A stretch of 28,246 nucleotides of DNA from contig SXYY01000131.1 of NCBI GenBank assembly GCA_005788145.1, forward strand, positions 1 through 28,246, in the 5' to 3' direction. This document shows positions 1 to 7,387 of this stretch, piece after piece. The notes beneath the pieces are model-generated. The model was not told the DNA's origin and made no database searches. It saw nothing but the letters and a program-made list of their open reading frames with translations. This stretch comes from Bacteroidota bacterium. Lineage in GTDB: Bacteria > Bacteroidota > Bacteroidia > NS11-12g > UBA955. The first letter of the stretch is position 1. Each line of letters opens with the position of its first letter. The translations under genes and the position numbers were made by a program.

Positions 1-762
1 AGAAACAAACTCATTTGGAAAGTGACGCCCAATCAGCGTACAGCCTACTACAACATTTACCGCGAATCAAATTTTGCCGGTGAATTCGATCTCATTGGCG
101 ATGCCGACCTCACCAATGCTGGCACTTTCCTCGATACCCAAGTAAACCCAAAACAACGTCCATTCACCTATTACATCGATGCGATAGACTCTTGTAACAA
201 CAGAGCAGAGTATTCCAAGTATTACGCCCACACCACCTTGCACTTAACCGCCAACTTGGGCGTGAACGGTGAGAACAATTTAAATTGGTCTGATTACGTG
301 GGCATTTATCCACTCAACACATACATCATTTATCGCAGCAACAACGCTGGCAAGTTTACTGCCATTGCATCGGTGGCTGCTACCGTAAAATCGTTCAGCG
401 ACTTAACCCCACCGAGTGGCAAAAATCGCTACTACATAGGCATCAAAGGCCAAACCGCTTGCGATACGGCTGGCAGCACATTGATCAATTCCAACATGGT
501 GGCTTTTGGTATCTTGGGAGTTGAGGATCGGATTACAGCTTTGGGCAGCATTGCGCCAAATCCATGTGTAGACTTCTTGGATGTGCGATTTGTGCAAGGC
601 GGAAAACAAACGTTGCAGATCTGCGATTTGCAGGGCAAAGTGCTGAAGCGTTTGGATGTCTCGGCCAGTGAAAACACCCGGATATCGGTGGCAGATTTGA
701 GTGCCGGTGTTTATTTGCTGAGCGATGGCAAAGGCGGTGCATTGAAATTTGTGAAACAGTAA
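1..762 (+). CDS. Secreted protein with type IX sorting domain, 3' end only
   Basis: The frame is open from base 1, so the start lies left of the window and 253 residues are visible. Two fibronectin-III-like repeats can be recognised by the shared pattern Y-x-I-Y-R-x-x-x-x-x-G-x-F (around residues 15-70 and 105-155). The last roughly 75 residues look like a Por secretion-system C-terminal sorting domain: an APNP motif, a G-K-V-L-K-R-L strand and the typical LSAGVYLL segment near the end. In Bacteroidota such domains direct export through the type IX system and are usually cleaved while the protein is anchored or released. The passenger function is unknown because the N-terminus is missing. A hairpin terminator follows the stop. 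The family call for the sorting domain is secure; the Fn3 call is moderate. Confidence 0.85.
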   Translation, partial: RNKLIWKVTPNQRTAYYNIYRESNFAGEFDLIGDADLTNAGTFLDTQVNPKQRPFTYYIDAIDSCNNRAEYSKYYAHTTLHLTANLGVNGENNLNWSDYVGIYPLNTYIIYRSNNAGKFTAIASVAATVKSFSDLTPPSGKNRYYIGIKGQTACDTAGSTLINSNMVAFGILGVEDRITALGSIAPNPCVDFLDVRFVQGGKQTLQICDLQGKVLKRLDVSASENTRISVADLSAGVYLLSDGKGGALKFVKQ

Positions 763-791
763 GGCGCTCAACGCGTTGCGAAATAGAACCT

Positions 792-822
792 AAAAAAGGC
801 GCAGGAATCTGCGCCTTTTTCT
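792..822 (+). terminator. Rho-independent terminator after the type IX cargo gene
   Basis: GGCGCA (798-803) pairs with TGCGCC (810-815) across a 6-nt loop. An A-run precedes the stem and a T-run (816-820, then CTTTT) follows it. It lies 30 bp past the stop codon at 762, before the next gene on the same strand. Confidence 0.85.
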
Positions 823-847
823 TTTGTGGGTGATGCAAATTGATTAC

Positions 848-867
848 TTTGTAGACAAATAATTGTC
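848..867. promoter_or_regulatory. Dyad-symmetric sequence upstream of dnaE2, possible operator
   Basis: Two overlapping dyads lie 33-52 bp before the dnaE2 start: TTTGT-AG-ACAAA (848-859) and GACAA-ATAA-TTGTC (854-867). Short DnaE polymerases of this kind are commonly under SOS control, so a LexA-type operator is a possible reading. I do not know the LexA box of this lineage, so this rests on symmetry and position only. Confidence 0.3.
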
Positions 868-899
868 AATTTTTTAATCAAAATTGGCGTTTTAACACC

Positions 900-3800
900 A
901 TGATTGTCCATTTTCACTCTTTCTTCAGTTTGCGTTACGGGATGATGTCGCCGGAGGAAATTGTGCAGCGCTGTGAGTCTGAGGCGATGTCGATGCGACA
1001 AAAAGTCCCCATTTTGCTGGCCGACATCAACAATGTATCGGGGGTGAGTAATTATTTGCGGGCGGCGCGGGATTGCAAGCACATTTTGCCCTTGGTGGGT
1101 TGTGACATTCGCAACGGGGATAGGCATCTTTATTTGTTGCTGTGTGAATCACAGTCGGGGTTTGCTTCGATGAATGGGTTTCTCTCTGATCATTTGATGG
1201 GCGATCGGCGATTTCCCGAGGTTGCGCCGCATCTATCGGGGGTGAGGGTCGTTTATCCGATTGGGCGATTGTGGGATTGGGAAAAGGATTTTGGGGATTC
1301 CGCAGACGGCGGGGCGATGATTTCTGCGTGGGGTTTTGCGGTACCATGGAGACAGTTGGATCGTTTGCGGCTGTGGAAGAAGCCCTTACCAACGGATCGT
1401 TTGTTGGCGGTACAGACGGTTACGGTGCGAGACGAGATTGATTTTGAGACGCACAAGTTGTTGCGGTGCATTGATCACAATTGTTTGCTGTCGAAATTGC
1501 CGGAGGGGGCCACGGCGGAGCCGTGGCAGCAGTGGCAGCCGCTGCGACAAATTTTTTCAAAATTCGTCGCAGCGAAACACTTGATTACCCAGGCGCAGGC
1601 CTTCTGCGAAGGCTGCGCCTGGACCTTCGAATGGAACATCCAACAGAACAAAAAAACCTTTACCGGTGACCCCAACCAAGATTTTCGCATGCTGCGCGAA
1701 TTGGCCTCGGAAGGACTTCACTACCGCTACCCCAACTACACCTTTGAAACCACACAGCGCCTCGAAAAAGAAATGCAAATGATTTACCAACTGGGGTTTA
1801 CATCGTACTTTTTGATCAATTGGGACATCTGCAGGTTTGCCCGCGAAAACAACTTCTTCTACGTGGGCAGAGGCTCCGGCGCAAACTCCATGGTGGCGTA
1901 CTGCTTGCGCATCACCGACGTAGACCCCATCGACCTAGACCTATACTTCGAACGGTTCATCAACCCACATAGGAGCAGTCCGCCCGACTTCGACCTCGAT
2001 TTCTCATGGCAAGACAGAGACCATGTTACGGCGTATATTTTGGAAAAGTACAAAGCCCATGGTGCCGCGTTGGTAGCCACCTACAGCACCTTTCAAACCA
2101 ATGCGGTGGTGAGGGAATTGGGCAAGGTTTACGGATTGCCGAAGGCGGAAATTGATGCGCTGCTTAACAAAACCTCGTATTACAGCCACGCCACCTTCGA
2201 GGCCTACACTCCCAGCAAAGGCGATGTGTACGCCCAGCCGGGGGTTGGACATGGTATCCGCAATCGCACATTGGGGCGGTCGGGCGGAAAGGCCACTGCA
2301 GGGCCCGAGAACCCAGTTTCTGCCGGAGATTCAACGTCCGCAGGGCACGCCACCAACGCCAGGACTTCTACCGCATTGAGTGTCGTCAGCCAAACGAACG
2401 GGGTTAGCGAAACGCGTGAAGACGACCATCCTTCATTGTATCAGGAACTCCTCAAGCACGCCCATCGCATTCACAATTTACCCAACCATTTGAGCATTCA
2501 CGTAGGGGGGATTTTGATTCCCGAGAAGCACATCCACCATTACAGTGCCACATTTTTGCCGCCCAAAGGGTTTCCGGTGGTGCAGTTTAGTTTGCTCGAG
2601 GCCGAAGATTTGGGCATTGCCAAATTTGATATTCTGTCGCAGCGGGGCCTAGGACACATCAAAGATGCGGTGGTATATGTGCAGCAGAACCAGGGCATTT
2701 CGGTGGATGCCCACCAAATCCATGCGTTCAAGAACGATCCGGTTATACAGCGTTTGATAGAAACCGGACATACCACGGGCTGTTTTTACGTTGAGAGTCC
2801 GGCCATGCGCCAACTCTTGCGGAAATTGAAATGCAAGGATTACCTCACACTGGTGGCAGCCAGCAGTGTGATCCGCCCGGGCGTAGCCCGGAGCGGGATG
2901 ATGCGGGCTTTTATTGAGCGGCATGTGGACCCGGCCAAGCGCAGCGAGGCCCATCCCGTGCTGTGGGATTTGATGCCTGAAACTTATGGCATCATGGTAT
3001 ACCAAGAAGATGTAATCAAAGTCGCCCACCACTTTGCAGGCATTGGCTTGGGCGAGAGCGATGTCCTTCGGCGCGGCATGAGCGGCAAATTCCGCAGCAG
3101 GGAAGAATTCCAAAAAGTCAAGGACGCATTTTTTGCTTCGGCATTGAAGAAAGGACACAAACCAGAACTCGTGAGTGAGGTTTGGCATCAGATAGAGAGT
3201 TTTGCGGGGTACAGTTTTGCCAAAGGACACAGTGCGAGTTATGCAGTGGAAAGTTACCAGAGTCTTTACCTAAAGGCCCACTACCCTTTGGAATTTTACA
3301 CCGCGGTGATCAACAATTTCGGGGGCTTTTACCGCACTGAGTTTTACGTACATGCCGCGCGCAAAAGTGGCGCCACCATTGAGGCACCTTGCATCAACGA
3401 AAGTGAGATTCTCACCCGCATTCAAGGAAAAACCCTGTGGCTAGGCTTAGGTTTGATTGATGGCTTGGAGCAACAGTGCGTACGGAAGTTGCTTTCTGCA
3501 CGGGATCAGGCAGGCCCCTTCTCTTCCCTGAGCGATTTCAAACAACGGGTAGAACCCGGGTTAGAGCAACTCAAAATACTCATTCACATCGGGGCCTGCC
3601 GCAGTTGGCAGCGCAGCAGAAAAGCCCTGCTTTGGGAAGCCCACGCGCTATACGCCTCCAAAAAAGCCGTTGCACAAACAGAAAAACTCTTTCTCGAACC
3701 CACCAAAGAATACCAATTGCCCAGTTTGGAAGACTCTTGGCTAGAAGTAGCCCACGACGAACGCAACTTGCTGGGTTTTTCATTGGGACATCCTTTCCAA

Positions 3801-4157
3801 CTGATTCAAGGAGCGCCATACCCACACGACCCTTCCCTGCCCCACCTATCGAAAATCAGAAGCAAACACTTCCAACAGATGCTCCACAAAAACATCCTCA
3901 TCGAAGGCTACCTCGTTACCGTGAAACCCACCAAAACTGTGGGCGGAAAAGAAATGAATTTTGGGACGTGGCTGGATGCCGACGGACATTATTTCGACAG
4001 CATCCACTTTCCGCCATCGCTGAGCAAGAACCCCTTCAACGGACGGGGTGTATACCGAATGTGGGGGAAAATCACCGAAGATTATGGCGTCTTCAACATA
4101 GAAGTATCACGGATGGTCAAAATCCCATACCAACCCGATCCTCGGTTTGTAGATTAA
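900..4157 (+). CDS. dnaE2: DNA polymerase III alpha subunit, short DnaE2/ImuC-like form
   Basis: A 1085-residue C-family polymerase. The N-terminal PHP domain starts with HFHSFFSLRYG, in which part of the usual metal-binding pattern is lost. The Pol3 palm carries PDFDLDF with Asp363 and Asp365, and the third catalytic Asp577 in AKFDILSQ. A conserved VIRPGVARSGM segment, a YQEDV motif, the F-A-G-Y-S-F-A-K-G-H-S finger segment and a C-terminal OB-like domain (about 990-1075) follow. The replicative DnaE of Bacteroidota is usually much longer (about 1450 residues), so this length and the degenerate PHP start suggest the translesion type, although no imuA or imuB neighbour is in view. Two oddities stand out: a low-complexity Gly/Ala/Ser/Thr insert at about residues 434-507, and strong inverted repeats in the PHP-palm linker (residues 204-241). 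The start at 900 fits the PHP N-terminus. The gene converges on the FKBP gene with 9 bp between stops. Confidence 0.88.
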   Translation: MIVHFHSFFSLRYGMMSPEEIVQRCESEAMSMRQKVPILLADINNVSGVSNYLRAARDCKHILPLVGCDIRNGDRHLYLLLCESQSGFASMNGFLSDHLMGDRRFPEVAPHLSGVRVVYPIGRLWDWEKDFGDSADGGAMISAWGFAVPWRQLDRLRLWKKPLPTDRLLAVQTVTVRDEIDFETHKLLRCIDHNCLLSKLPEGATAEPWQQWQPLRQIFSKFVAAKHLITQAQAFCEGCAWTFEWNIQQNKKTFTGDPNQDFRMLRELASEGLHYRYPNYTFETTQRLEKEMQMIYQLGFTSYFLINWDICRFARENNFFYVGRGSGANSMVAYCLRITDVDPIDLDLYFERFINPHRSSPPDFDLDFSWQDRDHVTAYILEKYKAHGAALVATYSTFQTNAVVRELGKVYGLPKAEIDALLNKTSYYSHATFEAYTPSKGDVYAQPGVGHGIRNRTLGRSGGKATAGPENPVSAGDSTSAGHATNARTSTALSVVSQTNGVSETREDDHPSLYQELLKHAHRIHNLPNHLSIHVGGILIPEKHIHHYSATFLPPKGFPVVQFSLLEAEDLGIAKFDILSQRGLGHIKDAVVYVQQNQGISVDAHQIHAFKNDPVIQRLIETGHTTGCFYVESPAMRQLLRKLKCKDYLTLVAASSVIRPGVARSGMMRAFIERHVDPAKRSEAHPVLWDLMPETYGIMVYQEDVIKVAHHFAGIGLGESDVLRRGMSGKFRSREEFQKVKDAFFASALKKGHKPELVSEVWHQIESFAGYSFAKGHSASYAVESYQSLYLKAHYPLEFYTAVINNFGGFYRTEFYVHAARKSGATIEAPCINESEILTRIQGKTLWLGLGLIDGLEQQCVRKLLSARDQAGPFSSLSDFKQRVEPGLEQLKILIHIGACRSWQRSRKALLWEAHALYASKKAVAQTEKLFLEPTKEYQLPSLEDSWLEVAHDERNLLGFSLGHPFQLIQGAPYPHDPSLPHLSKIRSKHFQQMLHKNILIEGYLVTVKPTKTVGGKEMNFGTWLDADGHYFDSIHFPPSLSKNPFNGRGVYRMWGKITEDYGVFNIEVSRMVKIPYQPDPRFVD
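1509..1622. repeat. Three consecutive near-perfect hairpins inside dnaE2
   Basis: Hairpin 1 (1509-1527): GCCACGGC, loop GGA, GCCGTGGC, 8 bp and perfect. Hairpin 2 (1540-1574): left arm CGCTGCGACAAATTTT, loop TTC, right arm AAAATTCGTCGCAGCG, 16 bp with one mismatch. Hairpin 3 (1589-1622): left arm CCAGGCGCAGGCCTTC, loop TGC, right arm GAAGGCTGCGCCTGG, 15 bp with one bulged G. All loops are 3 nt. They lie in the coding sequence for the linker between the PHP and palm domains and keep the frame open. Confidence 0.9.
2873..2896. repeat. Hairpin in dnaE2 palm region
   Basis: CCGCCCGGGC (2873-2882), loop GTA, then GCCCGG-A-GCGG (2886-2896): a 10-bp GC-only stem with one bulged A and again a 3-nt loop. 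It encodes the conserved IRPGVARSG segment, so protein constraint may explain part of it. Confidence 0.7.
3509..3600. repeat. Spaced 10-bp inverted repeat in dnaE2
   Basis: GGCAGGCCCC (3509-3518) and GGGGCCTGCC (3591-3600) are exact reverse complements, 72 nt apart. A 10-bp palindrome AACCCGGGTT (3553-3562) sits between them. Confidence 0.7.
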
Positions 4158-4166
4158 AAAAATCGC

Positions 4167-4679
4167 TTAGTGGTCGTGGTGATGTCCACCTTCGCCATGA
4201 ACGTGACCGTGGTCGAGCTCTTCAGCCGTCGCCTCGCGAACCGCCAAAACAGAACCCGTGAAACTCAAAGCCTCACCAGCCAATGGATGATTAAAATCCA
4301 TTTTCACTGTTTCATCACCAATTTCAATCACTTTGCCGTCCATGGGATTGCCATCCTGGTCTTGCATCGGCAACATGGCGCCCAACTGCAAAATGTCCGC
4401 AGGAATATCATCGCCACCAAAAACAGAACGAGGCAACTCAATCACCCAGCCAGCATCGTGCATTCCGTAACCTTCTTCAGCAGTCAATGAAAAAGAAAAA
4501 CCATCGCCCACATTCAACCCATTCAACTGGGCATCAAAGGCTTCCAATGTTTGGCCAATACCGTGGATGAAAACCAACGGCTGATCGGCATCAGCGAAAT
4601 CGGCAACTTCGCCATTGGGAAGAGAAAGGGTGTAAGCAATGCTCACAACATGATTGGGGGCAACAGATAAATTTGACAT
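4167..4679 (-). CDS. slyD: FKBP-type peptidyl-prolyl isomerase, SlyD-like
   Basis: This 170-residue protein has the SlyD plan. An N-terminal half-FKBP domain carries FIHGIGQTLEAF and the EEGYG segment. An insert-in-flap domain (about residues 77-125) is followed by the returning FKBP strand with M-D-F-N-H-P-L-A-G and the ending VLAVREATAEEL. The last residues are His-rich (HGHVHGEGGHHHDH), which in SlyD relatives binds nickel or other metals. The role would be cytoplasmic prolyl isomerisation and chaperoning, perhaps with metal handling. The frame extends 29 codons further upstream, but the internal ATG at 4679 fits the family's N-terminus and avoids overlap with the divergent ligA region. 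Convergent with dnaE2 and divergent from ligA. The symbol is by similarity of plan. Confidence 0.85.
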   Translation of the reverse strand: MSNLSVAPNHVVSIAYTLSLPNGEVADFADADQPLVFIHGIGQTLEAFDAQLNGLNVGDGFSFSLTAEEGYGMHDAGWVIELPRSVFGGDDIPADILQLGAMLPMQDQDGNPMDGKVIEIGDETVKMDFNHPLAGEALSFTGSVLAVREATAEELDHGHVHGEGGHHHDH

Positions 4680-4776
4680 GTTTAATAAAAGATGGTGCAA
4701 GTAACCACATAACTCCCTCACCCAAAAATTTGGATCCAAGTAATGTCGAAATTGTGCATAACTCATACGCCTGCAG

Positions 4777-4809
4777 TTTCAATCCTGCCAGTTGCAACGC
4801 GTAATTTGG
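4777..4809 (+). promoter_or_regulatory. Candidate promoter of the ligA run
   Basis: TTTC (4777-4780), a 21-nt spacer and TAATTTGG (4802-4809) resemble the Bacteroidota pattern TTTG / TAnnTTTG with one mismatch in each box. It ends 17 nt before the ligA ATG, in the 147-bp divergent gap with the FKBP gene. Confidence 0.35.
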
Positions 4810-4826
4810 CATGGCAAAATCAACCC

Positions 4827-6827
4827 ATGCAAAGTCACGAAATTCGCGCCAAAATCCTTGCCCTCAGCAACGAACTCAAAGACCACAATTATCGGTATTA
4901 TGTGTTGGCGGAGCCCGTGATTTCAGACCACCAGTTCGACCTCAAACTCAAAGAACTGGAAGCATTGGAAAAACAGTTCCCGGAATTTGCACTGCCCGAC
5001 AGTCCCACCAAAATCGTGGGCGGCGGACTCCTCGATGAGTTCAAAACGGTACCCCACAAACGCCGGATGCTATCGCTCGGAAACACTTATTCCGAAGAAG
5101 AACTGCTCGAATTCGATGAGCGCGTGCGTAAATCATTGGGCATTGACGCCGTAGAGTATGTTTGCGAACTAAAAATCGATGGCCTAGCCATATCCTTGTT
5201 TTACGAGAACGGACAGTTAATTCAGGCCGTTACCAGGGGCGATGGGTTCCAAGGCGATGATGTTACCGAAAATGTAAAAACCATCCGAAGCGTCACCCAA
5301 CTGCTTCATGGGAACTACCCGGCATCTTTTGAGATCCGCGGCGAAATATTCATGCACAGAAAAGGATTTGAACGCCTCAACCAGCAGCGACAAGCGCAAG
5401 GCGAGGTAACCTATGCAAATCCCCGCAACGTAGCCTCTGGATCGCTCAAAATCAAAGATGCCAAAGAGGTGGCAAAACGTCCGCTCGACATAACCCTTTA
5501 CCATTTTCTATCCGACCAAAACCCATTTACAACACATAGCGAATCATTGGAGCAAGCAAAATCTTGGGGCATCAAAACGGCGGATCACAGCAAAACGTGC
5601 AATAGCATTCAGGAGGTCTTTGATTTTTTGAAGCGATGGGACACAGCCCGTCACGATCTGGGGTTTGATACCGACGGTGTGGTCATCAAAGTAAATTCAT
5701 TCCGCCATCAGGAAGAGTTGGGCTTTACGGCAAAAGTTCCGCGCTGGGCGATTGCCTACAAGTTTCAAACAGAAACCGCCACATCCACATTGCTTGGCAT
5801 TACTTATCAAGTAGGACGAACCGGAGCAATTACGCCAGTTGCAGAGCTACAACCCGTGGCACTGCTCGGCACCACCGTGAAGAGAGCAAGTTTGCACAAC
5901 GCCAATGAGATTGAGCGCCTCGACGTGCGCGTAGGCGATACAGTTTTCGTTGAAAAAGGCGGTGAAATCATTCCAAAAATTGTCGGGGTCGACTTTTCGC
6001 GTCGTGCAGAAAACTCCGTCCCCCATATTTACATCACCCATTGTCCTGAGTGCAACAGCGAACTGCAGCGCAACGAAGGTGAAGCCCAACACTATTGTTT
6101 AAATTCTGAAGAATGTCCGCCTCAAGCGATTGGCAAAATCGAGCATTTTGTGGGTCGAAAAGCGATGGACATCCAAAGTATCGGAAGCGAAATGGCTGAA
6201 ACCTTGTATCAACAGGGATTGGTGCGCGAATTGGCAGACCTCTATGATTTGACCTACGAGCAGGTACTTTCGTTGGATCGCGTGGGTGAAAAAACCGCAA
6301 TGAACCTCATTGAAGGCGTACAAGCCAGTAAATCGCAGCCGTTTGAGCGCGTTTTGTTTGGGTTGGGCATTCGTTATGTGGGTGAAACTGTGGCCAAGAA
6401 ATTGGCTCAAGGATTGGGCAACATCGATGCCATCATGGCTGCAACGGAGGAGGAATTAATCGCCATCGACGAGATTGGAGAGCGCATCGCAGAGTCCATG
6501 GTTCAATATTTTTCGGACGACAAACACCGAAGGGGTATTGAGCGAATGAAGGCAGCCGGCTTGATATTCACGGCGGTCCAAAAAGAGAGTTTGGGCGATG
6601 GTTTAGCGGGAAAAACACTGGTCATTTCTGGCGTATTCGCCAAACACTCCCGCGATGAAATCAAAGCGATGATTGAAGCCCACGGCGGCAAAGTCGGCAG
6701 TGGCGTTACCGGAAAAACCGATTATTTGGTGGCGGGCGACGGCATCGGCCCAAGCAAATTGGAAAAAGCCACGCAATTGGGCGTAAACATCATTGACGAA
6801 GACACCTTTTTAACCATGATTTCATAA
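4827..6827 (+). CDS. ligA: NAD-dependent DNA ligase LigA
   Basis: A 666-residue ligase of normal family length that seals nicks using NAD+. The order of parts is complete: N-terminal Ia domain (residues 1-60, with HNYRYYVL and a conserved ISDHQFD), adenylation domain with nucleophile Lys116 in ELKIDGLA, OB fold, a zinc finger with Cys406, Cys409, Cys424 and Cys430, helix-hairpin-helix repeats (about 440-585), and a C-terminal BRCT domain (about 592-666). The frame runs 28 codons further upstream, but the ATG at 4827 gives the usual LigA beginning, so it is preferred. It heads a same-strand run with DUF6913, dapA and ruvB. No damage is seen. Confidence 0.97.
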   Translation: MQSHEIRAKILALSNELKDHNYRYYVLAEPVISDHQFDLKLKELEALEKQFPEFALPDSPTKIVGGGLLDEFKTVPHKRRMLSLGNTYSEEELLEFDERVRKSLGIDAVEYVCELKIDGLAISLFYENGQLIQAVTRGDGFQGDDVTENVKTIRSVTQLLHGNYPASFEIRGEIFMHRKGFERLNQQRQAQGEVTYANPRNVASGSLKIKDAKEVAKRPLDITLYHFLSDQNPFTTHSESLEQAKSWGIKTADHSKTCNSIQEVFDFLKRWDTARHDLGFDTDGVVIKVNSFRHQEELGFTAKVPRWAIAYKFQTETATSTLLGITYQVGRTGAITPVAELQPVALLGTTVKRASLHNANEIERLDVRVGDTVFVEKGGEIIPKIVGVDFSRRAENSVPHIYITHCPECNSELQRNEGEAQHYCLNSEECPPQAIGKIEHFVGRKAMDIQSIGSEMAETLYQQGLVRELADLYDLTYEQVLSLDRVGEKTAMNLIEGVQASKSQPFERVLFGLGIRYVGETVAKKLAQGLGNIDAIMAATEEELIAIDEIGERIAESMVQYFSDDKHRRGIERMKAAGLIFTAVQKESLGDGLAGKTLVISGVFAKHSRDEIKAMIEAHGGKVGSGVTGKTDYLVAGDGIGPSKLEKATQLGVNIIDEDTFLTMIS

Positions 6828-6838
6828 ACTTGCACGAG

Positions 6839-7387
6839 ATGAGCAAATCAAATAGTTTGGTTTCACGGGTTATCGATAAGCTACACCAGCACAAGGCCAA
6901 AGAATTTGGCAAACTTCGATATGCCCCAAATTTCGAAAAAGCCAAGCGGTTTGTATTGTGTTGGGATAGTCAGCGTACCCCAGCCGAAACCCAAGCCATC
7001 AAAGCCTATATTGAAACATTAAAAGCCATGGGTAAGCAAGTTGTACGGATTGTGTATTTCAACGTCAAAACCAAAGAAGAAACCCCTTTGGTTCCAGAAG
7101 CCAACACCTATCATGTGGGTCGGTGGGACTTTGATCGCACGGGATTCCCCAAATCGGAGGATTTGAAAAACGTGCTTCAATTCGATACCGACTTTTTCAT
7201 TTCTATCGATATGGACTGCGAATGGCATTTCATGGGCATGGCGGCAGTGAGTAAAGCGGCTTGCAAAGTAGGTCCATACGATGCGAAAAACTTGAAGAAT
7301 TTCGATGTCCTCATCAAACCCGTAGAGAAGCACAACGTGAATCAGTACCTTTGTGAACTCAAAGAACACCTCAACAAATTGGCATGA
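6839..7387 (+). CDS. DUF6913 family protein of unknown function
   Basis: A 182-residue soluble protein without signal peptide or membrane segment. It resembles a Bacteroidota-restricted family often found just upstream of dapA, which I recall as DUF6913; the position here agrees. The body starts basic (MSKSNSLVSRVIDKLHQHK) and then shows an alternating strand-helix pattern, with FVLCWDSQRTPAETQAIKAY near residues 39-58 and a D-F-F-I-S-I-D-M-D-C-E segment near residues 119-129. A TTG nine bases upstream is possible, but the ATG at 6839 is favoured. It starts 11 bp after the ligA stop, and its TGA overlaps the dapA ATG by 4 nt, so translation is probably coupled. The function is unknown. Confidence 0.75.
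   Translation: MSKSNSLVSRVIDKLHQHKAKEFGKLRYAPNFEKAKRFVLCWDSQRTPAETQAIKAYIETLKAMGKQVVRIVYFNVKTKEETPLVPEANTYHVGRWDFDRTGFPKSEDLKNVLQFDTDFFISIDMDCEWHFMGMAAVSKAACKVGPYDAKNLKNFDVLIKPVEKHNVNQYLCELKEHLNKLA

Noticed and set aside
403..838. Several minus-strand ORFs opposite the type IX cargo gene
   Set aside because: They are shadows of the plus-strand frame, overlap each other in different frames and run through the terminator.
862..870. TTGACA-like -35 box on the minus strand upstream of dnaE2
   Set aside because: It points away from dnaE2, no gene starts leftward there, and Bacteroidota promoters do not follow the sigma-70 consensus.
900..1620. Possible fusion or frameshift in dnaE2 because composition changes abruptly
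   Set aside because: One uninterrupted frame covers all expected motifs in order, so no break is needed; the change is reported as a composition finding instead.
1509..1622. Hairpins as insertion-sequence ends, an attenuator or an integron site
   Set aside because: No transposase, flanking duplication, T-run or integrase gene is seen, and the frame stays open through the whole cluster.
3476..4261. 261-codon plus-strand ORF overlapping the dnaE2 3' end
   Set aside because: Its translation is Arg/Pro-rich in the manner of a shifted frame, and it also crosses the opposing FKBP gene.
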